In this document: positions 11,701 to 25,900 of the stretch, in pieces
Layout of the letters: the number at the start of each line of letters is the position of its first letter
Numbering within the stretch: the stretch's first letter is position 1
Assembly: GCA_008694505.1 (NCBI GenBank)
Contig: VZDJ01004378.1
Location: 3,336,149-3,400,148, forward strand
Direction: 5' to 3'
Source: Cyanoderma ruficeps
Lineage: Eukaryota; Chordata; Aves; Passeriformes; Timaliidae
DNA length: 64,000 nucleotides
Notes under the pieces: model-generated
Told to the model about the DNA's origin: nothing
Seen by the model: only the letters and a program-made list of their open reading frames with translations
The model's database searches: none
Position numbers and translations under genes: made by a program

Positions 11701-13953
11701 TTCTTTACACAGGATGAAGAAAGGAGTTCTGATTTAGACTCTAATGGATTTGAATTTTCTGATGATCCACAGGTACCACTCTGGCCAGTTTTCTGCCTGC
11801 TTTGCACAAAGCTTCTGGAAAAGACCTCAAAAGACCAAATGTATTGACAAAGGATCATGGCAAATTTAAGCTCTTTATAAATATAGATTTATGGTTCCCA
11901 CGACATGTTTTTTACAGCAGCTGGGTTTTACTGTGGCTCAGCCTCTGTTTTCATTGTTTCTAACCTGGGCAATACTATCACAGCTTAAATAGCAAAAGCA
12001 AGTTTTATTTGATGTTTACAGTTCCCAATTAAATTCACCTCTCAGAACCACAACAAAAACATAATTCTAAACCAAGAAGAGAACTGTTGCAAGCCAGGCA
12101 TTCAATTCTGCTATTTAAATAACTGTAGATACTAATTAGATCCATTGTCCAGGTCAGTGCTCAAACGCTGACAATCAATTTAAGCTTAATGTTGCACATA
12201 ACTCTTCCCAGTGTAAGGACTGTGAAAAATCCATAACATACTTCATTCCTCCTTTAAACATTTAGGAGTTTTCTGGATACTGCCATCAACAAAACAACTA
12301 GAAAACCCCAACTTTTTGTTGAATGCAGTCATGGCACAAGCCCACGATTCCTTTTACCCCCTCAGCGCTGGATCCTTAGTCTATGCAGTGCCACAGGGAA
12401 TTATTTATTTGGCAATGCACAAAGGGGTGACATCATTCTAAAGTTCACCTCATTCTTTCTGGCTTTCACTCTTTCCAGTCCCAAAGGCCACAAGCAATGA
12501 AAATTGCATTCCTGACAAGGTTGGTGCTACCCACTGCAACCACTCCACCTCACTGCGGGAGGCACTAAATCAATACAGCCGTGATTTTAGGCCATCAGTT
12601 GGAACTGTCAACATTTTGCTCCTGTGGATTGAAAAAGCTGCTGGTTACACAGCCTTTCTAGCATAAAATAGGAGGTGATAGTCACACTGGATCCATTAAG
12701 GATGAGAAAAGCAAACGGATCATGAACAGACTGGCTGGTGAACAGGTAAAAGATGCAGTCACTACACTGCCAATGCTGTGAAATCAATAAGTGTGTTTTG
12801 CTTTTAATTTCAGGAAGACTGTGATTTCACCAAAAGCTTCCCCCTGCTTAATTCCTGATGGGTTCTACACCTACAGTTAATTGCTTAGCATTTCCTACTT
12901 CCAGGCTATTCCTGACTAATTAGAAATATGAACTCTCTGGCACAGTATACCCCTAAACCATTAAACCACATCAAAGGACATTATTCATCAGTGCTGTTTC
13001 CTATACTCTTCCTCAGCTCTTGTCAGATGAGAGACATTTTCCTAATGTTCAATCTGAACTTGTTCATTCTCTTTCCCCACATCCTTTTGCTGGTCCCCAA
13101 AGGGAGGAGTTCAACAGCTGTGCCCTCCTGAGAAAGCTGTAGACTCTGATTAGGCACCTTCAGCCTTCTCTTCTCCGAACTGAACCAACTAAGTGACCAC
13201 AGCTGCTCCTTGTAAGTCTCAGCATATTTCAATATAGTTTAAAATTGAGTCTTATCATGAAAAGGAAGATAATAATCTTAATGAGATTTTACTCTCTTTT
13301 TTTCTTCAGACTATAGTGTATTAATTCTATAGTTAATAAACTAAATGGATATCCACCTATTCAATCTTACTTTAAAAGTCTGGCTTTGTAATATAATATG
13401 GGTCTGGCTTCTAATATCAATAACTATTCTCACTATTTTGTCCTTGCTAATGGGTTATCTTTCACAGACCAGCACTGCAAGCTGTGTGTATATTTATATA
13501 TTTGCACACTGTCTTCAACTGTGGGCCAGTGTGCAATTTGAAAGAATCTGGGGCATCATAATCAGTCTCAGTAAGGTTATGCCCGTTATTGTGACTGAAA
13601 AATTATACTCCAGAGTATGAAGTGAAACCCAGAAAAAGAGTGCCAACAACAACCAAAGTGTAATTGCAGGTTTTAAAATATTTGATGAATAAAAAAAGGA
13701 AAAGGAAACACAGGACAGTGCATCCAGAATCCAATGTTATTATTTCTGCCAGGTTTATTTCTCATATTCCAGGAATAATTTGATAATGACTGTGATCTGA
13801 ATTCCTATTCCATTTTTATAAAGATCCATCAGGAAGGAAAGGAAAGACTGAGAATGGTAGATGTCAACAATGCCAGGTGGAGATCTGAAGTGCTCTGTAC
13901 TCTGTGCTCTGCCTGGTAGCCAGTTGTCACGGAAATGAGCATAGACAGTAACT
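5731..13953. other. intergenic DNA, no gene recognised
   Basis: Eight kilobases of mostly AT-rich sequence. Open frames are short, and none resembles a known protein. The block 10840-11070 is rich in TAAT/ATTA-type motifs and is noted as a possible conserved regulatory element. A poly-T tract with an assembly gap lies at 11469-11515. No exon could be supported. Confidence 0.55.
11469..11515. repeat. poly(T) tract containing a 19-N gap
   Basis: A T homopolymer of 14 bases is followed by 19 unresolved bases (11483-11501) and then 14 more T. The gap sits wholly inside the homopolymer, so it most likely marks an unresolved run length rather than missing unique sequence. The minus-strand frame crossing it is an artefact. 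Confidence 0.9.
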
Positions 13954-14521
13954 TGTGAATGGCTCTGGCTGAGATGGTAATTTCCCTCCCAGAGCCCTCA
14001 CAGTGCTGTGCTTTGTATTGGGAGCTAGAAAGGTGTGGATGACACCCCAGTTTCTGGCTACTGCTGAGCAGTGCTGGCACAGTATCCCTGCTCTCACTCC
14101 AACATTCCACCTCTCCACCGGGAGGCTGGGGGTGGGCAAAGTCTTGAGGGGGGACAAAATCAGGACTGCTGACCCAAACTGACCAAAAGGATATTTCATA
14201 CCTTATGATAAATATAAAAGCTAAGAGAAAGGAGGATTTTTTATTTACAGTGTTTGCCTTCTAGAGTAACTACTACGGGTGCTGAAACCTTTCTTCCCAG
14301 GAAGAGGCCAGACGTTGTCTGCTGCTGGGAAGTAGAGAATAAAATCTTTTGATTTTCCTTTTGCTTAGACATCTACAATCTTCACCTTTTCTTTTGTAAA
14401 TTACTGTTTTCTCAAACCACTTTTTTTTTCCATCTTATTTTCTCTCTCTGTCCTGCTGAGGAGGGGAATGATAGAGCAGCTTAGTGGGCACCTGGTGTCC
14501 AGGCTGGGTAAACCCACCACA
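13954..14521 (+). mobile_element. solo LTR, avian ERVL type
   Basis: This segment follows avian ERVL LTR layout closely: a 5' part starting near TGTGAATGGCTCTGGCTGAG; a U3 with the ...GAGCAGTGCTGGCACAG... stretch (about 14065-14085) and a block reading CTGACCCAAACTGACCAAAA; a TATAAA box at 14213-14218; and an AATAAA signal at 14338-14343. After that come a T-rich R/U5 and a terminal block ending near AACCCACCACA. The 5' boundary is estimated from family resemblance, and no exact target duplication was found. There is no internal retroviral sequence next to it. Several thousand such LTRs are expected in a bird genome. Confidence 0.8.
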
Positions 14522-17500
14522 ACCTGTTAGCACAGCACCGTCTTGTTATTGTTCCCACAATAGTCAGTTTCCTTCTGACAGCTTTGTGTACATGTGTATA
14601 TTTTACCAATTGATAGAGTGAGTATTGCTAAAGGCAAAGACATGCTTCTTAATAGAAATACTTTCAGAACCAAAAGAAATATATTAATGGAAGTAAAAAT
14701 TCTGGGCTCTTCAGTAGGTTTTATAGAGCAATGTTAACAGCCTGTTCTACAATTGTGGGCCTGCAAAATACATGGGATGTGAACAACTTACAATATACTG
14801 ATTTCTAACCAAGGTCAAACATAAACTTCTTCATCCAGTTTTAAAATCCAAATGTCTTACTCCTTCTGCCCACACTGCACTAGAAGGGGACCATTTTGAT
14901 TTCTGGGATGAGAAGGGCCTGGCCTGGGCCTGGCCATTAAAAAACCTTTACAAATTCACTGGATAACAATAGAGAAGTTTATTATTGTAAAAATCATTTC
15001 TATTTTTAAAAAATCTATTCTAATGTTTCTTGTCATTTCATACGTATAATCCTAGGACAAGGGAAGAAGGGTACTTTGATCTATGTTCATAATACATTTA
15101 TTATTTTTACTGCTATTGTACCCAGGGGTCTCAATTAGTATCGATATTCCTAAATACCAGTTAAGCAAATGCAAGCAAAAAATATTCTCTAAATCACTTT
15201 TCCTCTTTGGTAAACCCACTAATTTTCTTCTTAGGCCACACCTCTTCCAGAGAATGCATAATCAGTTATGATGCTTCACACATTTTCTTGCAAGCACCTC
15301 ACATATTAAAATTCATGAAAATAAACTCTAAAGCTTTATCCTGCAGGAAAGTGGTGGTTTGAGGGCTTTGGGGTCTTTTTTTGTAATGAAAAGATTTCTC
15401 TCTCTGTATGCTAATCTTACACTGTTCTCAAAGCCTTGGATATCAAATTCTTTTTGAGGACTGACCCAGCATCTGCAGTTCTTGTAGTACTTGCATTCTG
15501 ACACTATTATGCTGTCTAAATGATGATTATGAAACAGATGCTTCTTTTATCTTCTTTTTATTGAAAGACTGTATAAGCCCTCCAATCAGAAAAGAGAAGT
15601 GTAGAAGAAGTTCGGTTTTTCCTGGGGAAAAATTTCCTTGATGAGCTGTTTCTAGTGTGTTTCTTAAAGACTGTCATTATATTTGTAAATGAACTTACAA
15701 CCTAGATGTCTGAGTACAATTCACAAATTACACACTAAACACAGTAAATACTGTACAAATGTATCAGGGAGTGCAATTTACCACTGCAATCCAATTAAAT
15801 GGGCTGATTTTCCCTTTAGCACTTAAGGAATCAGTACAAGATTGGTCCTCTATGACTTGCAGCAATACCTTATCTTTTGCAGGGGAGGGAGCTATTCCCT
15901 ACAAATTTTAGGATGTAGAGCTGTAAAATCAGTGTGCTAAGGAGAAATATGCAGCAAGTGCAGCTATGCTGGATAGGCAAGGGGTGCCTGGGAAACATTT
16001 TGTGCTGTCTCCAGCATTAAAACAGATAAATGAGATGATAATAACAGAGGAAATTGTCTTTCCTGCAGACCTTCACCTTAGCAATATGTTCCAACCACTT
16101 GCTTTGCCCTATAACCCCACCTCATCTAGGGAGGAAGGAAGATCTAGCTGAGGTTTCAGGTCTGCTTATAGGTAAAGATGTCTGCACACATTTGATGACA
16201 TTAACACCAAACTCTTTTTTCTGTCCATATAAACAAAATATAACATTAAAACATGATATAAATCTTCTACCAAATCTTGGCTATTTGTTGGCATCTGGCA
16301 GATTCCCATCCCAGGTTTGTGCCTTCTCAGGTGGTATGGCCCCAAAGGGAAACTGCACTAAGGGGCCCTTAAACTATGAGTTGGAAAGTCACAAAGGGCT
16401 GAAGGAGAATCTGTCTGTGTATGGTAAATTCTTCATCTGCAGTATCAGTCGCACTCAACTCTTTGGGCACACATCAGGTGTCTCCTGCAGGGCAGGCAGC
16501 CAATGCCTTCTGTGCAAGTCAGAATGCAGCACCCCTGGTGCTCTGGTTGTGCTCTGTGGGTACACCAGCCTGTGAGGTACATGTGTGAACAATATCTGAT
16601 AAAAATGGATTCCTGGCTTGTCCATATATAGCCCCAAAATTGTATTTAAAATCGGAGAAGTATGCGTTTAAAAAAAAAAAAAAGGAAATATTAATAGTGA
16701 CAGCTGGAATTATCTCTGCATCTGCTCATTTAGTTCCCAATTCAAATTTCCATGCAGGCTCTATTTATGCTGCATAACAGTTAACACTGTAAATTGATGC
16801 AATTTCAACACAGCCTAAACCACACAGATAAAACATATACAGAAACATATTCACTACATTAACAAGCAACATCAGTCAATCACCTGCAACACAAATTGAA
16901 AATCACAATAGGATAGATTGTATCAGCTAAACACTTTCTGAAAAGCCCTGATCACCCTCTGGATGGGAGGCAGGGGAATTGAAAATAACTTCTTGGCATT
17001 TATAACATCGTCTCAACCTTGCCTTGCCTTCCTAAGGTTGTGTCCATTAGTATAACATGTACACAGGGAACTGACTATTCCTTCACACTTGCTTCTTTCT
17101 ACAAAAGGTCAAGAAAGGACTCAAATGTGACTCAAGCTCATAGAACCACTGCAATTTCAAGTTAGGCAGACACTGTTGAAACTGGCAGGCCTAAAATGGA
17201 ACTTCTCTGTTCTCATTTTTCCTTTGTAATGTTACAGCAATTTTACAGGGGTTTTTGTTGTTTTTGCTTGTGGAGGGGGCTTTGTTCTTGTAGAGGGTTG
17301 TTTTTATTTGTTTGGGTTTGGTTGGTTGGTTTTGGTTTTTTTAATAAATTAATCTTTTTTTTTAAATTTTCCCTTTAGGTTCCAAAGGGAAAATGAGTGC
17401 CAGAAGCCCACCAGTTTATTTCAGCAAGCCAAATTGGACACAAATTGGAGGAAAATAATTGTGATAAAGAACAGATTCACTTTCACACTGACTGATGGTT

Positions 17501-20399
17501 GTTATGGAACACACAGAAAGAACAAGTTCTACAGTAACAGTCATAATTTTGAATGGCATCCTTCTCCTCTCTGTTGTTTTTCTCTCTTGGGCAATTGTAC
17601 TTATACATGTTAAAACGCTTTTTATTTCTATCCAAATTCTCCACCTGCAAAAACAGCTACAAACGCCAGTAGAAATTGCCTACAGAATCCTCTTTAAAGT
17701 TCAAATTGTATTTAATTTGTATCTATATAGAACAACATTGTTGAAGGGAAATACGAAAATTATGCTTGTTACTACACAGGGTGCAGAAATAGCCATCCCT
17801 TGCTTCTGTATTGGATTCTAATCTTTTTCACCACCTAATAATAGTCATTACCTATACAAATAATTTTGCTGTAACCTTACATTTTAAGGCCATTACTGAG
17901 AAAAAAAAATCCCTTATATTTTCTATTATAAAATTTACATTTTATACTATAAAATATACCATTGTTGGTAGAGTATTTTTCTGCAAGTATTGTTGTAATT
18001 CACTCAGTTTCATGATTAATATACTTTAACAAATTCTTCTGCATTTCACTTTTGCATTGGAGTTTCTCTTGGCTCAGAAAAAGGAGCTTCAGGGCTTCAA
18101 AGACATGGATCCTTTTTGCTTGTTATTCATATGAAGCTTTATTTGTTCTCTTCTGTCAATTGAAGCAAAAACAGCAATAGAATAAATAATCATTGTATAC
18201 ACCAGGATGAGGGTTCCACAAGATTGATTAGTAACTAAATATCATTGCAAAACCTGATCCTTTTGGCTAAACTTGAACATCTTGGCTCTGATTTCCCTCA
18301 TGGTTATTTGCGCCAGTAAAAAAAGGAAAAATAGCCTGGAGACAGTGGAACAAACAAGTGTCAGATCAAGTGTCTGATCAGTCAAATACTTTCCTTTTTG
18401 TATGACTTATCTGGGTCTGGGAAATGCCCATTTAGAGTGACAGGGTGAGTCCTGAGTTCAAGCTAGAAACAAATACCTGAATCTTTGAATGGATCCTCAG
18501 GAGAACACCAGGAGCTCAGCAGACCTCCATCGTTCCCAGGGTTTCAGGACTGCCGGGATTGCAGCTCCCCATTTCAGAGCACAGCTCACAAGGCTTCTCA
18601 TATGCTCCATCCCAAATAATTTCTCTTTCCCATGCACATTAAGATTTCTATTGCTAGTACTGCTCAAAAATGTCTTCCTCCTCCCAGTGGATGGATAGGC
18701 AGTGAACTGCTCAGCCACTGCTCAGTCACCAGCAGCTTCTATGGCACAGGTGTTGCCCTTGGTGCTCGAGTTCACTTCACAGTGAGTAGGGAATGGAACA
18801 TGCAGGAATGCCCTGGGGAACAGAGATGGGGGCTATGTTCACTTGCTTCCCAGAAAATTCCTAGCCCTAGGATGCCAAGTAGGCTGAACGACTCCAAGCT
18901 GGGAACTCAAGGTAGGTTGTTATTTCCCCATGGAAGCCACTAGTCTCTAACCTGTAATTCAAAAGATGAGTGTCTAAGCCCTCATTTCTGGAACCACTCT
19001 TTCTTCCTTTGTGTTCCTGAAATTCCCACATTCCTGACTACAGAAAGGAAGAAAAAAGCTGCACTTATATGGAAATGGTCATCTTCTGGCGAAGAACCTT
19101 AACCATTAGAGTACAATTGCAAAATTATCTGCTACTACTACAGCATCATCAACTTCCATTGGTTTGGACGAGTCATTTAATGCATCCTGTCAACTTCAGA
19201 GCTATTAAAATCTCTTGTCCCTTCATTAATTATTTCTCTTTGCTGCTTCATTTCTTCAGCCATCCATTATAGCCACCTCATCATTCACACTGCATGCTTC
19301 TCACTCATCTCTCAAATATCTGTTGTTGTCTTCTGTTAGTTACAGCTATGAATTGCTATGCTGCAGCAAATTTCAATAGTTCACTTGATACCTCATTGTT
19401 AAACACTTAAGTTGCAGCTCATCAGTTTAATTTTTATGCTGCTACAGCAGGATTGCTGAGTTTTCAATGACAGTAACAGTAGCATCCTTAGAAGATTTTC
19501 AGAGATGGTTATTGCTAATGGTACTCAAACTTCATCAGTTTTGCAATGAAGTGAGCATATTTCTTTTGAACTGACAACACACATGAAACATTTCTCTTGT
19601 TAAAGCATATGACGGCAGACGTGCCTAAAACCTCTCACTCTAATTCTGACTAAGGTGCTGTGGTATTTGAAAAGCCCTTGTGGATTAATTGGTCTGATCC
19701 CAGGGAAAGAGAAGAACACATTACTCCTCCCTTCACATTTTACTAGTATTTTTATGTCACACTTCCTTTCCTTAGTTCTCTTTTCAGTCATGACAAAATC
19801 ATGATTTCAGGCAAAAAATTCAACAGCATAACCACTGCAAGTAGAAGCATCTTCCAGGAGCCCTCAAACATCCTTGATTGCGTGTCAAGAGAGAGGTGTC
19901 TCTTTTCAACTTCTTGTAGTCTCAGGGAAAAAAAAAAAAACAAACAGGTAGGATGGAAAGAAAGACTTTTCTGCAGGTGTATTCCATTCTGTTCCAATTG
20001 TTCTCTGTTATGATCTGACTAGTGAGAAATGCCTCTACCCAAATTAAGGTGCAAATGAGACCATATGGTGAAGTCAATCATACAAAATCTATTTAACAAT
20101 AAAATGTGATGGGGAGAGAGAGAGAAATAGAAAGGGATGTGGGAGGAGAGGAGAGAAAGAGAGCTATCAAGCAAAAGATAGTCAGGACCTGTGGATCCAA
20201 CAGTGTCTCGTTGATTCTTCTTTACCCTGGGCTTCTTGGTATTGGGGATCCAGAGGTCATTCAACACTTTTTGCTATTTATGTATTTAAGCAAACAAAGG
20301 AATTAATGCTCATTGGTTACACAGTTCTCTTATTATATTGGCTAAATTATTCCCTCACTTCTAATGCTAAACATGTTCAGTCCCATGTTCAGTGTTTCT
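14522..20399. other. intergenic DNA, no gene recognised
   Basis: Mostly AT-rich sequence. A 173-codon plus-strand open frame (16054-16575) is the longest, but it has no recognisable domain and its length fits chance at this scale. T/G-rich low complexity occurs at 17250-17345. No RNA gene or clear repeat was recognised. Confidence 0.5.
20105..20165. repeat. purine-rich (GA)n-like low-complexity tract
   Basis: A 60-bp, almost pure A/G stretch on the plus strand with repeated GAGAGAGA and GGAGAGGAGAG segments. It is simple sequence with no coding role. Confidence 0.85.
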
Positions 20400-20848
20400 C
20401 TTCTCTTGAGTTGGTGGGTGGTGAGTCAGTGGGTTCCTGGAGTCAGTGGGTTGTAAATCGGTGGTCACAAGCTCCCCCCACCAGAATTACCTTTTACCCA
20501 GTCCGGGCTAATTTCAGCACAATTACTGAGTTGGGTTTCCTTGTCCCATAAATTCTGCCATTATCTGCCACACATTCCTCTCCCCCAGCTTTGTTAACCA
20601 GCTTGGTGTGAGATAACACCCGGGCAACTTTACATTTTCTCAAGCTCCTGTCATGGTGGCTTAACTTACAGTGCCTGTTTCAGGTGTGCATGGAGGCATA
20701 CTCAGGGGGGCTTCAGTGATCTTTGGTATTCACGGGTGCCATCTGTCCCATAGATTGGGGTGATCTTGGTTTAACAGTGACATGTACCAGCAGTTGCTTC
20801 TTTACACAGCTTGCCACAGTGGGAATTTTTGCTTGGATGTGTGTGGAT
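20400..20848 (-). mobile_element. possible ERV internal remnant next to an LTR
   Basis: This block is GC-richer than its surroundings and abuts the 3' end of the minus-strand LTR at 20849. In that orientation it sits where the leader and early internal region of a provirus would be. No intact frame, primer-binding site or conserved retroviral motif is readable. The call rests only on position and composition, and ordinary intergenic sequence is possible. Confidence 0.25.
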
Positions 20849-21336
20849 TGTCGAGGCTGGGAGTGTCCCAAGTTCAGGGACAGAAAGATGAGGCCACCAG
20901 CAGCAGTTCAAGGGAACAACTTTTTAATTCAAAAATTTGACTCCATTTATATACATTTGTACAAAGGTCAAGAGATTGGCTACTTCAGATTGCTACCTCT
21001 CTAACCTGGATGGTGAACATCATCATCAATCATTTCTTCTCTCAGAGGAGAAGTATGTAAACATTCTAAAAATACACATTGTATAGATGAAGCTGCATGA
21101 GAATCTGCAGCAACAAAGACAGAAGGCAGAAAATTCAGGGCGACAGATGTGTTACCCAGGACAGACTGTGCTAGGTAGACCTCACCAGACCAGAGTCAGC
21201 ACCATCCTGCCACTCCATTCTGTGCTTATCCCATGGAAAACTCCTGCATCCTAAACAATGTTTGAGACAGGTAACTGTGGTCTTGAAGTTCTTACACTCT
21301 CCTGTCTCAGTCATTACTTTTAAGCAAACTAGAACA
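20849..21336 (-). mobile_element. LTR of an endogenous retrovirus
   Basis: Read on the minus strand, the segment starts TGTTCTAGTTTGC and ends CCCAGCCTCGACA, giving TG...CA ends over about 488 bp. A TATA-like box (TATAAA, plus-strand complement at 20946-20951) lies upstream of an ATTAAA poly(A) signal (complement 20923-20928). These are followed by a U5 containing TTGAACTGCTGCTGGTGGCC. The promoter-to-poly(A) spacing is typical of an LTR. No exact flanking duplication was found, so the 5' end is approximate. The family is unclear and may be ERV1/ERVK-like. Confidence 0.65.
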
Positions 21337-22901
21337 GACTCCCTTAACACCTCAATCTAAATCAAATATTCTGGTTTTTGAGGCTGTTCCCATAGAAGCT
21401 GGGAGATCTTTGCTGGAGAATTTTATGAACATGCCTCACAAGTATCTGCTGGAGACAGTTGATACTTAACCCAGAAAATTGCTGGAGAATGAAGTTTGTT
21501 TGAAAATCTTTCTCCAATCCTCAGATCTAGAGAAGAGGATACTACAGTGATACCCCACCACAGCAGTTTAAGACAAGAGTGCTGTCACTTACACTGTCTA
21601 GGTATTAAGATTTCAGATATAGCAATATTCTGGTATCAGGAGACAAAAAAGAGCTGCTCCTTCACTTGTTATGATTATATGTGGCAGGGGAATTTGGCAA
21701 GAAAAACTAGGAATTTGGGTGTCTCAGTTATACAGAACCACACACCATCACCCAGGAGTGACATAACATGTCACAGCAGAAATACAATAGACATATTTCT
21801 GAAGAGGCAATGCAGCATTCATAATTTTGTGTGTGTTTGTGTGGGGTAAGCAGCCTCCTTAAAAAAGAAAGCACTGGGGAACTTGCTAATGAAATGACAT
21901 TACCATTCCTAAAAGTCCTGCCTCTCTGAGCTGGGTTATCCGACTTGACAGTGACTCTCTAAGGTAACAAATTACTGCAGACCCTGCACAGTTGGCACAA
22001 GGATTTATCACCAAATATAATTTTAGAAATTTGCTGTGAAGCACATAAGTAAAAAAGCACAAGTGGTGTGAAAAATATGAGTTCAAATATAATCAGTAAT
22101 AGCTTCAGCTGAAACACTTCCTTACATGAAGGTACAATATATTTGCCCTCTGGCTCTTCTGTGAATACACAATTAAAATAATAGAATTCTTGTATTAATA
22201 AGCATAGATAATTTTCTTAATTGTTGTCTACTTGCTGATAATCTATCAAGCTGTTAGTCCATGTCAGTCTGATATAATAGGCATTCCAGAACAAGTGGAT
22301 AGAAATACATCAAAAGTGGTAATCAGAAACAATAATGTGTTAGATTGAAAGTGTAGTCACTTATTTTACAGGCTGGTCCATAAAATATTAGCAAGGCTCC
22401 CCTTATTTTATCCAAGATACTGTTTCACAGGAGTACTGTAGGAGATGTTAGCATTCAGACTTTCAAACACCTCTTGCTGCAGCCAAGGTCTTGCTGCTTC
22501 TCCTTGGTGCTGAATGCCATGGCCCCTCCTCTCTCCTTCACTTTATGAATACCAATCATTTAGATCCAAGAAAAAGATCTTTAGCAGCATATATGGCTGA
22601 GATCAAGAGGCATTTTTCTCAGAAGAGCAAAGACCTTATATCTGAGGGATCACAAGCCATTTCAGTGTGTGCTCACTGTACGAAGCAGGTGCAGGGTTAG
22701 AGGAGTTACTGCTAATGGAGCCTTTGCAGCTCCAGCAGGGCACGTGGAGCAGCCCACACACGTGTGCTGCAGTGCTCACTAGCACCACCTCCTCCGATTT
22801 CCCCTGCAGTCCTTCCTCCTCTGTCTGGTGACTAACAATTGGTATCACACAGAGAAACTTCCTGACAGTGTATGTCAGGGGCAGGATACCCAAGACAGCA
22901 C

Positions 22902-22936
22902 GTGTGTGTGTTTGTGTTTGTGTGNGTGTGTGTGTG
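22902..22936. repeat. (TG)n microsatellite with one ambiguous base
   Basis: A TG/GT dinucleotide run interrupted by TTTG units, with an unresolved base at 22925. The ambiguity inside a short tandem repeat suggests length heterozygosity or a base-calling problem. Confidence 0.9.
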
Positions 22937-25900
22937 AGGGGAGAACGCCAAACATCCAAATACCAAATACAGCTCTGTCACAAGCCTACAGTGCCTCGAG
23001 GTCCTGCCCTTACACCTTCAAGAGACAAGGACACAGCTTGTTGCTTGCAGAGAGAAAAAACAGCTCCAGCAGAGTAAGATTTCAGGGAAACAATAAAAGG
23101 GAACCTCCTCTTTCTTTGCCCTGTTGCAATACATATCAAGCTTCTGCTTGAGAACTTCCAAGTGAAACAGGTGTCAACATTTCATAGTGATCAAAACAAT
23201 AGGTAATTTCCCTAATGCTCTATCCAGAAACCTTTCAAGAAAATTATCTAAAAATTCAGCAAATAATTCCACTCTATTTTGTCAGTTTCTAGAAAATAGA
23301 AAAATTCTGAAGTTAATTTTGAAGGAAGCATCAGTTACAATGGTCATTACCTGTTCAGTCCCTCAAGAAGTTCAGCATTGTTTGTTTTTCATGGGATTCT
23401 TAAATAAATAATATATCCAATCTATAATATTTCCTTTCAGCAGACAGAGGAAATGGTTGGTGTTTCTAAAACTGTTCTCCAGCTGTCTAGTTCACCGTTC
23501 ATTTGAATGAACTGCATGCAGTGCAAGAACTGTGTGCTTGGAAGTGCATACAGGTCCAAATAGCACTGGAACATTGTGTGTCTGATACTTTGTAGGTGTT
23601 TGGTGTCAACCCATGGGCCTAGAAATATCAAGAAAATTAGCAGACCAGAAATAGTGATCCTCTTGTAAATGAGAAAATAGTGGCAGGTTGAAGAACTTAC
23701 TCAAGGGCACACTAAACAAGCTCTCAGAGCCATCTTACTGAGCTTCTATTTCCCAAGATGTTATATGTAAGAGCATCCTTCCTCTTCCAGCTGTCTGAAA
23801 AATGGGAGGTAACTGTCTCTGCTGGGTAATTATGTGTCAGAGTAAAGGAATTTGAAATGTGACACCCTTCAAGGTTCTTTTCCTTTCCTATGCTGTAAAT
23901 ACAAAATCTCTAGGTGAGATCATTACTGAACACAGGACAGGGTATTACCATTATGCTGATGATGCAAGATCTTTTCCTGGCCTTGTAGCTGCAGGGCCTG
24001 GTCCATGGGAAAATTTTGAAAGACAGGTAACTGAACACATCAGGAGTTATTAGTGCCCAGATCTGAGAAGATAGATCTGTGTTCTTGGTGGAGGTCACAT
24101 GTCTCAAGAGGGTACTGAGAAGTCTGCAGCCTACTGCCACACTGCACACACTGACACAGCCATTGTTATTATTTTATTCAGCTGCATCATTCCAAGACCC
24201 CATCACAGGGCTCTCAACAGGGCAGCTGCCATCATTGCAGCTGTACATTTTCTCAATGTGATGGGCTATTGTGACACATTATGTCCACCAGCAATTCTTT
24301 TTTTCATCAGCTGCTGCTTATTCCTAAATCTTTCATCAGACTGTACTTTAGCTATATTTAAAAGATACTCACTGAGCTCTAAACTGGTGTGACTCTGTGC
24401 TCATACACCACCCACTGCTGAAAGTTTCTACCACTGAAATGAAGTCAGCTGGATAGCTTAATTCTGTTATGACAGCCCTCCTGAATAAAATTCCTTCTTC
24501 ATCACATCTGTTCCCATTACCCATTCCCAGTGTTATGAATTTAGACTGAAAATATGCCTCTATTTTCTTGGTTTTAACACTAACACAGAGCACAAAATAG
24601 AAAGTGTGACATATACTTTAATAAGTGTATGACAGAACATGTGTTTGTGTGAAACAGTGCATGTGCAGATCTGCACTTACAACATACAGGTTATAAAAAT
24701 GTAATTAATATTAAATTGGAATGCACAATATGTAAAGAAATCTATTTCAGGATATCAGTGTTTTGCATTTTTATATTCCCATAATAATTTTATAAGCACA
24801 CTATGAAATACTGTGTAATTTTTCTATTTTCCTCTTCCATGTGCATTCGAAATGCCGTTGAAGACTACAGACTCTTGCACTCTACAGATGTTACAGAACA
24901 TGCAAGTATTTTATTGTACAATGCACATACTGTAACTTGTGCCCCACAGGGTATTCCCTCATTTAAAAGGGCTTGATGCAGATGTTTAGATTTAATTTGA
25001 TTTTATTTATTTTTGATAGTGTAGCAGGAAGGCTAGTGTGCAGGGGATAATCTTGATGGATTTGCTATGACAGATTTGGTGCTTATAAAATCTTCTACCC
25101 TATAGAAATTGGTTTTCCTGCAATAATGGCTCATGGGAAACTGGGATCACTTCCATTAGCAACGATGCATTGGTAACATTACTGTGTTCAGATGTGGAGA
25201 ACTCAGCTTAAGATTTTTACAGCGAACATAGAGAAAGGAGGGTGTTTTCTTGGATGGACTCAGAGCAGCTGCTGTGCATTACTTTCCAGCACAAAGATAC
25301 CTGCAATATTTATATTTTTCCTTCCATTTTGCCAGCCTTCCTTTGGAGCTGCTCAGTCAACACCCTGTATTTTTCAGGGAATAAAGCTACTCCCATCACC
25401 AAGAACCCTCCAGGGCCCTCTGACAAGAAACCCCTTCCCCCACACATGGCCTCTGAGTCTCACATCTGTCTGTCTGAAGTCATTAATCCAAAGACTTCTA
25501 TGGAGGCGGGATTCTCACGCTAACAAGCTGGCAGCTTGGGTTGTGCTCTGTTTTCTGGCTCTGGCTAAACCCTTCCTTGCAAGACGTTAGAAAGAGCAGC
25601 CCTTCATTTTAAGCAATGTTCCAGCGAGTGACTTGAGCTGAACGATGAGTGCTTTTCAGACAGGTCAGCCTGAAAACAGAAGGATCTTCACAAACATAAT
25701 GGCCCAGCCCTTTCCTAGTTAAAATATTAATTAAATACATTTTGAAAATCCTTCAGATAAACCACTACTGTTATTCCTTACCTTTATAGTGTGGGAGGGG
25801 ATGTGGCAGAAGCCTTACCTCACAGCAACATGCAATTCAACTAGGCTCATATATGATACATCTGTTCCACATGAAATGCATATGTTTCACTCTACAGGAA

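Noticed and set aside
16054..16575. 173-codon plus-strand open frame
   Set aside because: It has no recognisable domain, no codon-usage contrast and no splice context. One frame of this length is expected by chance in 64 kb read in six frames.
23859..24053. Frame containing Tyr-Ala-Asp-Asp, suggestive of a reverse transcriptase
   Set aside because: None of the other reverse-transcriptase blocks occurs nearby in any frame, so the tetrapeptide is judged a coincidence.
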